Shown here in pieces: positions 1 through 7,752 of a DNA stretch of 44,259 nucleotides. Position 1 is the stretch's first letter, and every line of letters begins with the position of its first letter. The stretch spans positions 1 through 44,259 of the forward strand of contig JAAYKL010000089.1 in NCBI GenBank assembly GCA_012522445.1, given 5' to 3'. Origin of the DNA: Myxococcales bacterium (GTDB lineage Bacteria; Myxococcota_A; Polyangia; JAAYKL01). A model generated the notes under the pieces. That model was given only the letters and a program-made list of their open reading frames with translations. It ran no database searches and was not told where the DNA came from. The position numbers and the translations under genes were made by a program.

Positions 1-137
1 AGGGCACCTGAAAACACGATGAGCGACAGAAAACGCGTCCGCCCCCAACCGGGGATGCGCTGCATAATAAGAAAAACAGCGCTGAGCATCAGCAGCAGGC
101 TCAGGGCGACAATGGAGAGCAAATCCTCTGTACTCAT
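1..137 (-). CDS. Small membrane protein, N-terminal part only (cut by window edge)
   Basis: An open frame of 45 codons starts at an ATG at 137-135 and runs off the left edge. The N-terminus is a short polar stretch followed by a long hydrophobic segment (about residues 6-26, rich in Leu, Val, Ile and Ala) and then a basic segment with Arg, Trp and Gly. This looks like a single membrane-spanning or signal-anchor segment. The gene lies 91 bases downstream of hemW on the same strand, so it may be the last gene of that run. No clear Shine-Dalgarno sequence precedes the ATG, so both the start and the gene itself are moderately uncertain. The family is not recognised. Confidence 0.45.
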   Translation of the reverse strand, partial: MSTEDLLSIVALSLLLMLSAVFLIMQRIPGWGRTRFLSLIVFSGA

Positions 138-228
138 GGCAAATCCAAGGAGATTTGTTTTGCGTGCGTGTTTTGCGACGGCGCCGACATCTCACCCCAA
201 TGAGGCGAGGACTGTCAACACTGCTCTG

Positions 229-1437
229 CTAAAAACACGCCAAGGCCAGGCTATCGGCCCACAGCATGCCCTGTGGCGTGGGACACAAATGCGTGGGCGT
301 CATCTGGGCCAGTCCTTGCTGGCACCAGCGCGCGAACACCGGTTGCCAGTCGCGCAGCAACGCGTGGGCCAATGCCGCCAAAACGCGCAAATCCACGCCC
401 TGGGTCGTGCGCAACCCCAGCATCACCAATTCACGGGCCAACGCCGCGTCCTCCAGAACGTCGATGTGACGCCAGGCGCCGCCCTGGTCCTCGTCCGGTG
501 CCCCCTTCCCCGCGCGCGCGATGTACGCGCTCGGCGTCGGAATGTTTTCATAGCGAAAACGCCCCGAGGCAGTCACCAGGTGTCCGTGGGCACCAGCACC
601 GAGACCGACGTAACGACCGCCCCGCCAATAATGCTGGTTGTGACGGCTCTGCCGACCGGGCAGCGCGTAATTGGAGACCTCGTATCCCGCATATCCCGCG
701 CTTTCGAGGCAATGGCGAACGCGCCACCACATATCGGCCCGCGCCGCATCGTCGGGCAGCGACGCCAGGGCCCGTTGTCCCAAAGGGCTCTGGGGGGACA
801 GGCTCAGCTCATACGCCGAGATGTGCGCCGGTTGCAGCGCCAAGAGCGCACGCAGTTCTGTTTCGATTTCCGCCAGCGTCTGCTGTGGTGTGGCGTAAAT
901 GAAATCGACGCTGATGTTTTCGATGCCCGCCTGGCGCGCCCAGTGCACCGATTGTCGCGCCTGGGCCGCGGTGTGTGTCCGCCCGAGCCAACGCAGACGC
1001 GCATCCGACATGGCCTGCACGCCAATGGAAATGCGGTTGATGCCCAAGCGGGCAATGTCCCGGTACCAAGCTGCGTCGCCGTCCCGGGGATTCGCCTCCA
1101 GGGTCACCTCGGAGAAAGCGTCGCGGTGCAGCGGCAGCAGCGACAGGAGAGCAGCGAGATGCGCAGATGGCCAAAGCGAAGGGGTGCCGCCGCCGAGATA
1201 CAGTGACCCACCCACTCGCCCCACCATGTGCGCCTGGACGTGTTGCCATTCCGCGCCCAAGGCTTGGGTGTAAGCGTCGTAGGGGATGCGCGCCGTGGCC
1301 GTGGTGGCAAAGTCGCAGTAACCGCAGCGGGTCGCGCAAAACGGCAGGTGCACATACACCGCCACCGAAGCGTCGTGTGGAAATGCGGTTGCGTGTTCGC
1401 GTCCGGGCGCGTCTCGCGCTGGGGTGGCGCTGGGCAA
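229..1437 (-). CDS. hemW: HemW-like radical SAM protein (heme chaperone / coproporphyrinogen oxidase-like)
   Basis: The protein (402 aa from the chosen start) has the radical SAM cluster motif CATRCGYCDF (C34, C38, C41; CX3CX2C), followed by the GGGTPS motif typical of the HemN/HemW family and a HemN-type C-terminal domain. HemW proteins bind heme and a 4Fe-4S cluster and are thought to insert heme into target proteins. Most genes once annotated as oxygen-independent coproporphyrinogen oxidases with this short N-terminus are HemW. The frame stays open upstream to 1671, but that part overlaps the neighbouring gene and reads as low-complexity Arg/Pro/Ala. A TTG at 1437, two bases after the upstream stop codon, gives a family-like length. 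GTG at 1365 is an alternative. The spacing suggests coupling to the 99-aa gene upstream. The function is well supported and the exact start is not. Confidence 0.85.
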   Translation of the reverse strand: MPSATPARDAPGREHATAFPHDASVAVYVHLPFCATRCGYCDFATTATARIPYDAYTQALGAEWQHVQAHMVGRVGGSLYLGGGTPSLWPSAHLAALLSLLPLHRDAFSEVTLEANPRDGDAAWYRDIARLGINRISIGVQAMSDARLRWLGRTHTAAQARQSVHWARQAGIENISVDFIYATPQQTLAEIETELRALLALQPAHISAYELSLSPQSPLGQRALASLPDDAARADMWWRVRHCLESAGYAGYEVSNYALPGRQSRHNQHYWRGGRYVGLGAGAHGHLVTASGRFRYENIPTPSAYIARAGKGAPDEDQGGAWRHIDVLEDAALARELVMLGLRTTQGVDLRVLAALAHALLRDWQPVFARWCQQGLAQMTPTHLCPTPQGMLWADSLALACF

Positions 1438-1439
1438 TG

Positions 1440-1739
1440 TTATGCCTGGGGGATGTCGCCCTCTAAAGACCAAATGGCGGCATCGTCGGCGCGTCCCGGC
1501 CAATCGGGCACCACGCGCCGGATCAAGCTGACCACATTGCGCGCGGTGTCCATCAGTTGGTTCAAGGAGGCCACTTCGGGCAGGCGGCGCCCCAAGTAAC
1601 GCACCCCGGAGAGGGTGTGGGCGTCCAAGTACATCGGGTCTTCGAAGAACGCCCGATCGCTGGGATCGCACTGCTCCATGGCACGGGCCATGGCAGTGTC
1701 CACCGGAAAACCGAGAAAGAAAAACTTGCGGGCGGGCAT
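1440..1739 (-). CDS. Hypothetical 99-aa protein
   Basis: This is an unrecognised protein of 99 aa. Visible features are a short hydrophobic N-terminal patch (KFFFLGF), a central charged region with Asp and Glu, and a Val/Ile-rich helix-like segment near residues 70-80. There is no signal peptide. The frame is open further upstream to 1802, but that extension overlaps the preceding small gene. The ATG at 1739 lies four bases after that gene's stop codon, so I chose it. The position, tightly packed between the small Cys-rich gene and hemW, suggests a three-gene unit translated together. Whether it has any role in heme metabolism is unknown. Confidence 0.6.
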   Translation of the reverse strand: MPARKFFFLGFPVDTAMARAMEQCDPSDRAFFEDPMYLDAHTLSGVRYLGRRLPEVASLNQLMDTARNVVSLIRRVVPDWPGRADDAAIWSLEGDIPQA

Positions 1740-1743
1740 GCCG

Positions 1744-1941
1744 CTACCAGGCGAGGTTGCTGGCCTTTCGCAGGCGGGGCATAATTTGCATTTCTCGTTC
1801 AAAGTCGCGGCAATCCAAGCAGGAGAAGGAACGCCAGCGCTTGGTGGAAGCTTCGTTCAAGCAGCGTTCGTAGTGCTTGCAATCGTCGCGACGGTGCAAA
1901 GAGATTTCGCGAATGTCCAATGTTTCATCAAGCCTTTTCAT
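1744..1941 (-). CDS. Small cysteine-rich protein (65 aa), possible metal-binding
   Basis: The 65-aa product has four cysteines in the pattern C-X6-C-X13-C-X2-C, with the local text HYERCLNEA and FSCLDCRDFE. Such spacing is compatible with a small zinc- or iron-binding fold. The start is well fixed: GAGGTGA lies six bases before the ATG at 1941. The gene is the first of a tight leftward unit with the 99-aa gene and hemW, and a promoter-like sequence lies about 60-85 bases upstream. I do not recognise a named family. A role alongside HemW is only suggested by position. Confidence 0.65.
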   Translation of the reverse strand: MKRLDETLDIREISLHRRDDCKHYERCLNEASTKRWRSFSCLDCRDFEREMQIMPRLRKASNLAW

Positions 1942-1997
1942 ATATTCACCTCACTAACTGTGTTGGTTGTGTCGTTGCGCTACGGAGACGCGTTGCG

Positions 1998-2025
1998 ATT
2001 GTAGGTCCGGAAGACCGAAAAGCAA
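1998..2025 (-). promoter_or_regulatory. Candidate sigma70-type promoter for the small-gene/hemW unit
   Basis: On the minus strand, TTGCTT (2025-2020) and TACAAT (2003-1998) are separated by 16 bases. The -10 matches the consensus at five of six positions and the -35 at three. It sits in the 149-base gap between the pyrD stop and the 65-aa gene. The flanking sequence is AT-richer than the genes around it and holds a second TACAAT about 30 bases upstream. Confidence 0.35.
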
Positions 2026-2090
2026 CTTATTGTACCCGATTTTAGTGCAATTTTCTGTTTTTTCTGCAATTGGGCAAAAAGTCGCGCAAC

Positions 2091-3011
2091 CTATTGGTTT
2101 AACTCAACTTTTCCCACCAGGTCGCCGGGGACAACGCCCGTCTCAGCACAATAACGCGCCAGCTCGTCGATTATTTCCACCGCAATGCCGGGGTTGGCAT
2201 AGGACGCGGTCCCGATTTGCACCGCATGGGCGCCGGCGAGCAAAAATTCCAATACATCGCGCAGACAAGTAATGCCCCCCATGCCGATGACGGGGATTTT
2301 CACGGCCTGGGCCACTTGGTAGACCAGGCGCACGGCCAACGGGCGGATGGCGGGGCCCGAGAGTCCGCCCATGTTCACGCCGAGCCGCGGGCGGCGTGTC
2401 ACCACGTCGATGGACATGCCGCGAATCGTATTGATGAGCGACACCATGTCCGCGCCGGCATCTTCGACGGCCCGTGCCACGCCCGGCAAATCGGTGGCTT
2501 CCGGAGAGAGCTTAATGATGACCGGCAAATCGGTGGCGCGGCGCACGGCTTGGGTTACCTCGGCGGCGGGACCCGGTGCCACGCCGAAGTGCATGCCGCC
2601 CGCCTTGACGTTGGGGCACGAGATATTTACCTCCAAGGCCGCCACCCCGGGCACATCGCTGAAGCGTCGGGCGAGCTCGGAGAAGTCATCGGTGGACGTG
2701 CCGTAGGTGTTGACGATCGCCGTCACGCCGCGGGCGCGAATTTGGGGCATGTACTCGTTGACGAAGACGTCGTAGCCCACATTGGCTAAGCCGATGGCGT
2801 TGAGCATGCCCGCCGGGGTTTCGCAGATGCGCGGCGGCGGATTGCCCATGCGGGGAGCCAAGGAGATGCCCTTAACGCTGATGGCGCCGATTTTGGCGAT
2901 GTCGACGATGTCGGCGTACTCGATGCCGTAGCCAAAGGTACCCGAGGCCATGATGACGGGGTTGGCGAGGGTCAGCGGGCCCAGTTTCGTGGTCAATGCG
3001 CTCGCGGTCAT
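2091..3011 (-). CDS. pyrD: Dihydroorotate dehydrogenase B, catalytic subunit
   Basis: PyrD class 1B (306 aa) oxidises dihydroorotate to orotate in pyrimidine synthesis using FMN, passing electrons to PyrK and then NAD+. The sequence shows the family N-terminus with MASGTFGYG, the substrate motif NAIGLAN (71-77), the active-site loop NISCPNVKAGG with catalytic C132, and the FMN phosphate region GMGGI plus VQIGTA near the C-terminus. A catalytic cysteine rather than serine separates it from the membrane class 2 enzyme. Its ATG overlaps the TGA of pyrK by four bases (3008-3011), so the two subunits are translationally coupled. The length is normal. Confidence 0.96.
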   Translation of the reverse strand: MTASALTTKLGPLTLANPVIMASGTFGYGIEYADIVDIAKIGAISVKGISLAPRMGNPPPRICETPAGMLNAIGLANVGYDVFVNEYMPQIRARGVTAIVNTYGTSTDDFSELARRFSDVPGVAALEVNISCPNVKAGGMHFGVAPGPAAEVTQAVRRATDLPVIIKLSPEATDLPGVARAVEDAGADMVSLINTIRGMSIDVVTRRPRLGVNMGGLSGPAIRPLAVRLVYQVAQAVKIPVIGMGGITCLRDVLEFLLAGAHAVQIGTASYANPGIAVEIIDELARYCAETGVVPGDLVGKVELNQ

Positions 3012-3781
3012 GGCGCCCTCCCGAAGATGACCTCACCGTCAAAGACCGGGCCATCGGAACAGACATAGTGAAAGACGCCGTCGTGGGCCGTGACGACACA
3101 GCCCTTGCAAGTGCCCAGGCCACAGGCCATGGGGGCTTCCAGCGCGACTTGCACCGGGGCGTTCGCCGCCAGCGCCAAATGGGTCACCGCCCGCAGCATG
3201 GGATGCGGCCCGCAGGCCATCACCGCCGAGGGCGTGCCGTCGTCGAGCAGGCGTTGCAGGGGCGCCGTCACCAGGCCGGTCTCGCCATAGGAGCCATCTT
3301 CGGTGACGCAATGGAGCGGGCCCAGGGCGGCCAGTTCATCTTTTAGCGACAAGTCGGCGGCAGCGCGCGCGCCGTACACAAAGGCGAAGCTGCGACCCGC
3401 TGCGTGCAACTGCTGCGCCAAAAACGCCAGGGGCGCCACCCCCACGCCGCCCGCCACCAGCACGGGGCGCACACCCTTTGGCGGCAGCGCAAACGCATTG
3501 CCCAAGGGGCCGAGCACATCGAGGGCATCGCCCGGCTGCAGTTGGGTGAGCCGATGGGTGCCCTCGCCCACATCGCGCACCAGCACCGCCCCTTCGGCGC
3601 CCGCACGCACCAACGAGAACGCCCGCGGCAAGGTGGGGTGAAAGCCCCAGTCGCCCCGGATCATGACAAACTGTCCCGGCAGTCCCGCCAGGGGTGTGTC
3701 GCCCCGAAACCGGAGCTGGGCATAGCCCGGTCCCTCGTGGCGATTCTCCGTAATGATGGTGTGTAAAAACTGCATCTTCAT
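3008..3781 (-). CDS. pyrK: Dihydroorotate dehydrogenase B, electron-transfer subunit
   Basis: PyrK (257 aa) carries FAD and a 2Fe-2S cluster and transfers electrons from PyrD to NAD+. The ferredoxin-reductase fold is visible: the FAD motif RAFSL (53-57), a Gly-rich NAD-binding turn GGVGVAPL (111-118), and the C-terminal cluster ligands C220, C225, C228 and C241 in MACGLGTCKGCVV and YVCSDGP. The gene directly precedes and overlaps pyrD. No strong Shine-Dalgarno sequence precedes ATG 3781; the third residue is also Met and could be used. Confidence 0.95.
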   Translation of the reverse strand: MKMQFLHTIITENRHEGPGYAQLRFRGDTPLAGLPGQFVMIRGDWGFHPTLPRAFSLVRAGAEGAVLVRDVGEGTHRLTQLQPGDALDVLGPLGNAFALPPKGVRPVLVAGGVGVAPLAFLAQQLHAAGRSFAFVYGARAAADLSLKDELAALGPLHCVTEDGSYGETGLVTAPLQRLLDDGTPSAVMACGPHPMLRAVTHLALAANAPVQVALEAPMACGLGTCKGCVVTAHDGVFHYVCSDGPVFDGEVIFGRAP

Positions 3782-3818
3782 GGATAGGGCTTTTACGAAT
3801 CAGGCGGGGTTATGACAA

Positions 3819-3839
3819 GCAAAAGCACGCATCTCGTGC
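3819..3839 (-). terminator. Weak intrinsic-terminator-like hairpin
   Basis: On the minus strand a perfect 5-bp stem (GCACG/CGTGC) with a 5-base loop is followed by TTTTGCTT. It lies between the GH113-like gene and pyrK, where a terminator for the upstream unit would be expected. The stem is short and the T-run has only four bases, so activity is doubtful. Confidence 0.3.
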
Positions 3840-3914
3840 AACTCAGGGGCTTCGGGCATGCGCCGAGAGGCGGTGGCAGGCCGAATGGAGCATCAAATCG
3901 TTAGACCGGAGTGT

Positions 3915-5006
3915 TCAGGGTGTTGGTGCGGCAGGTGCGGAGTGTGGGGCAGGAGAACCGGCGGTGCCATACCAGCGCTGCACCTCTCGGGCCGCGGGCT
4001 TGTTGCGCGGCGTGTACTCGTTGCTGTCGGCGCCACCCCAGCCAAACCAGTTCCAAAAATAGTTGCCCACCAGCCGAGGCTCGCCGTCCCACACCCGGGC
4101 GAAAGCCTCGTACAAGCGGCGCTGCAGTTCCAAGTCAATGGGCCGCTGCGCCCCCTCTTCCCAGGGCCGGGCCGCGGCGCCCTCCTGGCTCAAGTAGCCC
4201 ACCTCGGTAAAGAGCAGGGGCTTTTGCACCCGGTGTTGCCAACGCATGAGGCGCACGTAGACCTGGCGCCAGCTATGCACCAATTCGGCCACCTCTGGTC
4301 GCTGCGAGATGTCGCCCTGCTTGTCCTGGAGTTCGAAATAGCCCGTGAGACCGGCGTAGTCGAGGGCGTCGAAAAACGTCACGTTGAAATAATGATCCCA
4401 GTTGGTCGAGTAGGTCAATTTGCCGCGGTACACCTGGCGCACCTGAGCGATGAGCGCGCGCCACCTGTCGGCGTGCACCTCCATGGTGGAGAGTTCGGAG
4501 CCCACGGACATCAGTGGAATGTCGAGTTTTTCGGCGAGGCGCGCCCACATGAGGATGAAATCGGTATAGCTTTTAAAAAAAGTGTCGAGATTGGCGGGTT
4601 TTAGGGCGCCGCGAAAACCGTCGTCCTCCATGCGCAAAATGGGAAACAAAAACACCTCCATGCCCCGGTCGCGGATGTCGGCGATGGTGCGCTCCACCGT
4701 GGACATGGGCATCGAATGGCGCGGGTGCGCGTAGATTTCGACCGCGCGGATATTCTTCATGTAGTAAGGCACCACCACCGCCACGTGGGAGACACCGGCC
4801 TCCCGCATCTCATCTATCATATCGACATAGGACCACGCCGGGTCCTCGCTGAACAACCCCAGGGCCGCACCGCGTTGCTCCGGAGGACTGTTCACTGCCG
4901 CCGCGTCGTCGTTGGTTTGGGCGCGCGCAACCCCAAGGCCGAAGAGCATCAACAGGGCGCATGCCCCGGACAACCACCGCACCGGGGGCCTACATGAACG
5001 CATCAT
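3915..5006 (-). CDS. Secreted GH113-like glycoside hydrolase (TIM barrel)
   Basis: The protein (about 363 aa) starts with a signal peptide: a basic n-region, the hydrophobic core ALLMLFGLGV and an ARA-Q cleavage site. The body looks like a TIM-barrel glycoside hydrolase of the GH113 type. It has GLFSEDPAWSY early, FLFPILRM on a beta-strand, the likely acid/base glutamate in SVGSELS after a strand, a TYSTNWDHY segment, and the likely nucleophile glutamate in LLFTEVGYLS. GH113 enzymes act on beta-mannosidic links, but the substrate here cannot be read from sequence. The gene overlaps the unknown gene upstream by about 14-17 bases. The frame is open to 5045; I chose the Met-Met pair at 5006/5003 because it precedes a proper signal peptide. 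A short Pro/Ala tail ends the protein. Confidence 0.65.
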   Translation of the reverse strand: MMRSCRPPVRWLSGACALLMLFGLGVARAQTNDDAAAVNSPPEQRGAALGLFSEDPAWSYVDMIDEMREAGVSHVAVVVPYYMKNIRAVEIYAHPRHSMPMSTVERTIADIRDRGMEVFLFPILRMEDDGFRGALKPANLDTFFKSYTDFILMWARLAEKLDIPLMSVGSELSTMEVHADRWRALIAQVRQVYRGKLTYSTNWDHYFNVTFFDALDYAGLTGYFELQDKQGDISQRPEVAELVHSWRQVYVRLMRWQHRVQKPLLFTEVGYLSQEGAAARPWEEGAQRPIDLELQRRLYEAFARVWDGEPRLVGNYFWNWFGWGGADSNEYTPRNKPAAREVQRWYGTAGSPAPHSAPAAPTP

Positions 5007-5631
5007 CGGGATATTGATAGACATGGCGTATTTTGACATTGGCATACCTGTCGAGTTTGAGTTTCATTTTGTCGAGGTGATCGGTGATTTTTTGCCGCGG
5101 CATCCGAGCCATCGCAGCGCGGGAGACAATTTTTTCAATGGCTTCGTGCGCCTCCCGTGGATGCAGGACGGCACCGCGCCCCGCCACAATCCCCTGGGTA
5201 TCGCGCACCAGGCGCAGATCGATGATGTCGTTTTTCAACAATCCCAAGGTCGGCAAGGTCCAACGCGCTGACCACAACCCGCCGCCGATGATGTCGCGCA
5301 ACAACAGGCGATTGCCGCCCAACTTGGCAATGCGAAAAGCCGAGCGCAGCGTCACATTGAGCCAACGGTGTTGTGCCAGCTCTTCGCGACGCAACTGCGC
5401 GCTGTGTGCGGCCAAGTACCGTTCATTAATGGTGGCACCCGACGAATCAACCCGATCGAGCAAGAACCAGTCCAGGAACATGGTCATGCGGGTTTCAAAC
5501 CAAGACTCGCCCTCGGAGAACTCACCGGTGAGCGCGTGAAACTCGTCGCGTGCGATGCGCAGCTCGGCCAGCCCGCGTCGCGTGGCATAGTCTTCGAGGC
5601 GCTGCAGGGCGCTTTCGCAATCAAGTACCAT
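4990..5631 (-). CDS. Conserved-looking hypothetical protein (213 aa)
   Basis: This is a soluble protein with no signal peptide. The first half is helical and acidic with a Trp/Phe cluster (MFLDWFLLDR). The middle holds a short beta-like segment RLLLRDIIGGGLW, and the C-terminal 50 residues are basic (RMPRQKITDHLDKMKLKLDR). The ending is overlapped by the GH113-like gene, and it follows rpsA by 78 bases in the same direction. I do not recognise a domain. The start ATG at 5631 has no obvious ribosome binding site. Confidence 0.7.
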   Translation of the reverse strand: MVLDCESALQRLEDYATRRGLAELRIARDEFHALTGEFSEGESWFETRMTMFLDWFLLDRVDSSGATINERYLAAHSAQLRREELAQHRWLNVTLRSAFRIAKLGGNRLLLRDIIGGGLWSARWTLPTLGLLKNDIIDLRLVRDTQGIVAGRGAVLHPREAHEAIEKIVSRAAMARMPRQKITDHLDKMKLKLDRYANVKIRHVYQYPDDAFM

Positions 5632-5709
5632 AGTGGGGAACGATAATGAGAGAGGATGCAGATGCGGTCAAGCCCGTCTACGCGGGAACGGATGCGTCGT
5701 CTGCGGGAA

Positions 5710-7602
5710 TTACTCGGCAGGCGCTTCTTCAGCGGCAGGCGCTTCTTCAGCAGTCGCTTCTTCAGCAGCAGGTGCTTCTTCAGCGGATGCCTCTTTAGCG
5801 GATGCCTCTTCAGCGGATGCCTCTTCAGCAGCGGGTGCTTCTTCTTCGGCGGGTGCTGCGTCGACGGCCTTGGCAGCGATGTCACCCATCTGCTGCATCA
5901 AGATGTCGCCCAGGGTGGCCTTGTTGCTCGTCTTCACACGGGCTTCGGACTTCTTGTATTCCTCGACGTCAACCTCATCTTCGCGGCCGATGAGCGACTT
6001 AATCGAGAGGCCGATCTTGCGCTCTGTCGTGTCGACCGTGATGATCTCGGCCTTGGCCATGTCGCCTTCCTTGACCACTTTGCGCGGATCGTCGATGCGC
6101 TCGTTGCTCAGTTCGGAGACGTGAATGAGGCCCTCAATGCCGGGCTCCAATTCCACAAAGGCGCCGAAGTCGGTGAGTTTGATCACCTTGACGTCGCGCA
6201 CTTGGCCCAGGGGAAAGTCCATGGGAATGCGCTCCCACGGATCTTCGTAGAGTTGCTTGATGCCCAGGCTGACCTTTTCTTCCTCGTGGTTGATGCTGAG
6301 GATAACCGCCTCCACCTCTTCGCCTTTGCGGAAGAGTTCGGAGGGATGGTTGATGCGCTGGGTCCAGGAGAGGTCGCTCTTGTGGGCCATGCCGTCGATG
6401 CCGTCGTCGATGCCGATGAAGACGCCGTAGTCGGTGATGGAGCGGATTTTGCCCTTGATGGTGTTGCCGGGTTTGTAGGTGTCGATAAAGCGATCCCAAG
6501 GGCGGGGTTCGAGTTGCTTCATGCCCAGGGAGATGCGCTTCTCGTTGGTGTCGACATCTAGTACGGCGCACTCTACTTCCATGCCGACTTCGATCATTTT
6601 AGAGGGATGCTTGACGCGCTTGGTCCAGCTCATCTCCGAAACGTGGATGAGGCCTTCAATGCCCTGCTCCAATTCGACAAAGGCGCCGTAATCGGTGATG
6701 GAGACCACCTTGCCGCTGACCTTGAGGCCGATGGGATAGCGTGCCACCACGTCGGCCCAGGGATCGGGCTGGGTTTGCTTGAGGCCCAGGGATACGCGCT
6801 CGGTTTCTTCGTTGTACTTGAGCACGAGCACTTCCAGGGTGTCGCCAATTTTGAGCAATTCACTGGGGTGGTTGATGCGTCCCCAGCTCATGTCGGTGAT
6901 GTGCAGCAGGCCGTCGATGCCACCGAGATCGACAAAGGCGCCGTACTCGGTGATGTTTTTAACCACGCCCTCGACCATCATGCCTTCGGCGAGATTTTCG
7001 AGGGTTTTCTCTTTCATGCTGTCGCGCTCTTGCTCGAGCAGGACACGACGAGACAACACGATGTTGCCGCGCTTTTTGTTGAACTTAATGACTTTGAAAC
7101 GATAGGTTTCGCCGATGAGGCGTTCGAGGTTGCGGATGGGGCGCAGATCGACCTGCGAACCCGGCAAAAAGGCTTTGACGCCGCCGCGAATCGAAACGGA
7201 CAACCCGCCCTTAACGCGTTGGCAAATGGTGCCTTCGATGATCTCGTCGTTTTCACAGGCGACAGAGATCTCGTCCCAGACGCGCATTTTGTCGGCTTTT
7301 TCTTTGGAGAGCTCGATGAGGCCGGATTCGTTTTCGACGCTCACCAGAAAGACATCAACTTCCTGGCCCACTTCGATCTCCAACTCCCCGGTGGAAGCGA
7401 TGAACTCTGAAGCGGCGATTTCGCCTTCGGACTTGGATCCGATGTCGACGATTACGACGTCTTTATTAATGCTGACGATGGTGCCTTTGACGATTTGCCC
7501 TTCTTCTTTTTTGGGCGTCGCACTCTCGTGTTCATCGAGCATTGCGGCAAAATCGTCGTTGTTGATGGTCTCTTGGGGGGTGGTGTTTTTGTTCTCGGTC
7601 AT
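5710..7602 (-). CDS. rpsA: 30S ribosomal protein S1
   Basis: S1 (630 aa) binds mRNA on the small ribosomal subunit and helps start translation. Six S1 (OB-fold) repeats can be read. The last four have the standard form, e.g. ITEYGAFVDLGGIDGLLH, ITDYGAFVELEQGIEGLIH, and similar, ending in HVSEMSW or HVSELS. The first two are the divergent ribosome-binding repeats. After the sixth repeat comes a linker and then a tail of about 45 residues made almost only of Ala, Glu, Ser and Pro. The start ATG at 7602 is preceded by AAGGA directly abutting it, so there is no well-spaced Shine-Dalgarno site; rpsA in enterobacteria also lacks a good one. A nine-codon leader frame overlaps the start. The gene follows cmk, a widely conserved pairing. 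Confidence 0.97.
   Translation of the reverse strand: MTENKNTTPQETINNDDFAAMLDEHESATPKKEEGQIVKGTIVSINKDVVIVDIGSKSEGEIAASEFIASTGELEIEVGQEVDVFLVSVENESGLIELSKEKADKMRVWDEISVACENDEIIEGTICQRVKGGLSVSIRGGVKAFLPGSQVDLRPIRNLERLIGETYRFKVIKFNKKRGNIVLSRRVLLEQERDSMKEKTLENLAEGMMVEGVVKNITEYGAFVDLGGIDGLLHITDMSWGRINHPSELLKIGDTLEVLVLKYNEETERVSLGLKQTQPDPWADVVARYPIGLKVSGKVVSITDYGAFVELEQGIEGLIHVSEMSWTKRVKHPSKMIEVGMEVECAVLDVDTNEKRISLGMKQLEPRPWDRFIDTYKPGNTIKGKIRSITDYGVFIGIDDGIDGMAHKSDLSWTQRINHPSELFRKGEEVEAVILSINHEEEKVSLGIKQLYEDPWERIPMDFPLGQVRDVKVIKLTDFGAFVELEPGIEGLIHVSELSNERIDDPRKVVKEGDMAKAEIITVDTTERKIGLSIKSLIGREDEVDVEEYKKSEARVKTSNKATLGDILMQQMGDIAAKAVDAAPAEEEAPAAEEASAEEASAKEASAEEAPAAEEATAEEAPAAEEAPAE
5713..5850 (-). 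repeat. Imperfect tandem repeats encoding the acidic tail of S1
   Basis: The last codons of rpsA are built from near-identical 15- to 18-base units encoding variants of EEAPAA, EEASA and EEATA. Repeated GCTTCTTCAGC and GATGCCTCTTCAGC blocks are seen on the plus strand. Unit boundaries are imprecise. The array is in frame, so unit gain or loss would alter tail length without a frameshift. Confidence 0.75.
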
Positions 7603-7628
7603 TCCTTACTTTTTCGGCGCTGGGCCAT
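7599..7628 (-). CDS. Possible nine-codon leader ORF before rpsA
   Basis: A short frame ATG...TGA encodes MAQRRKSKE. It is preceded by GGAAGGAG, only one base from the ATG, which is closer than ideal. Its TGA overlaps the rpsA ATG (ATGA). This arrangement could couple leader translation to S1 synthesis. The peptide is very short and the spacing poor, so it may be chance. Confidence 0.2.
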   Translation of the reverse strand: MAQRRKSKE

Positions 7629-7725
7629 ACTCCTTCCAAGGTGTCTGTCGGTTGCTGCGATACGGCGTTCCCGCCTTTCGGGATGCGGTTCGGCAAGCGT
7701 GGGACTGCGACACGCAGGGATTCGC

Positions 7726-7752
7726 TTTATAGAGAAAAAGATTGTCTGTCAA
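7726..7752 (-). promoter_or_regulatory. Candidate sigma70 promoter for rpsA
   Basis: On the minus strand a perfect TTGACA (7752-7747) and TATAAA (7731-7726) are separated by 15 bases. The spacing is one or two bases short of optimal, but both hexamers are strong. The -35 overlaps the cmk stop codon. Transcription would begin near 7719, giving a leader of roughly 115 bases before rpsA, long enough for autoregulation. Confidence 0.55.

Noticed and set aside
1438..1671. N-terminal extension of hemW
   Set aside because: It overlaps the 99-aa gene fully, reads as low-complexity Arg/Ala/Pro, and would place the cluster cysteines too far from the start.
3858..4604. 248-codon plus-strand frame within the GH113-like gene
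   Set aside because: It is antisense to a signal-peptide protein with glycosidase motifs and has no recognisable features.
5650..5690. Small CCCG/CGGG hairpin after rpsA as a terminator
   Set aside because: The stem is only four base pairs and has no following T-run on the minus strand.
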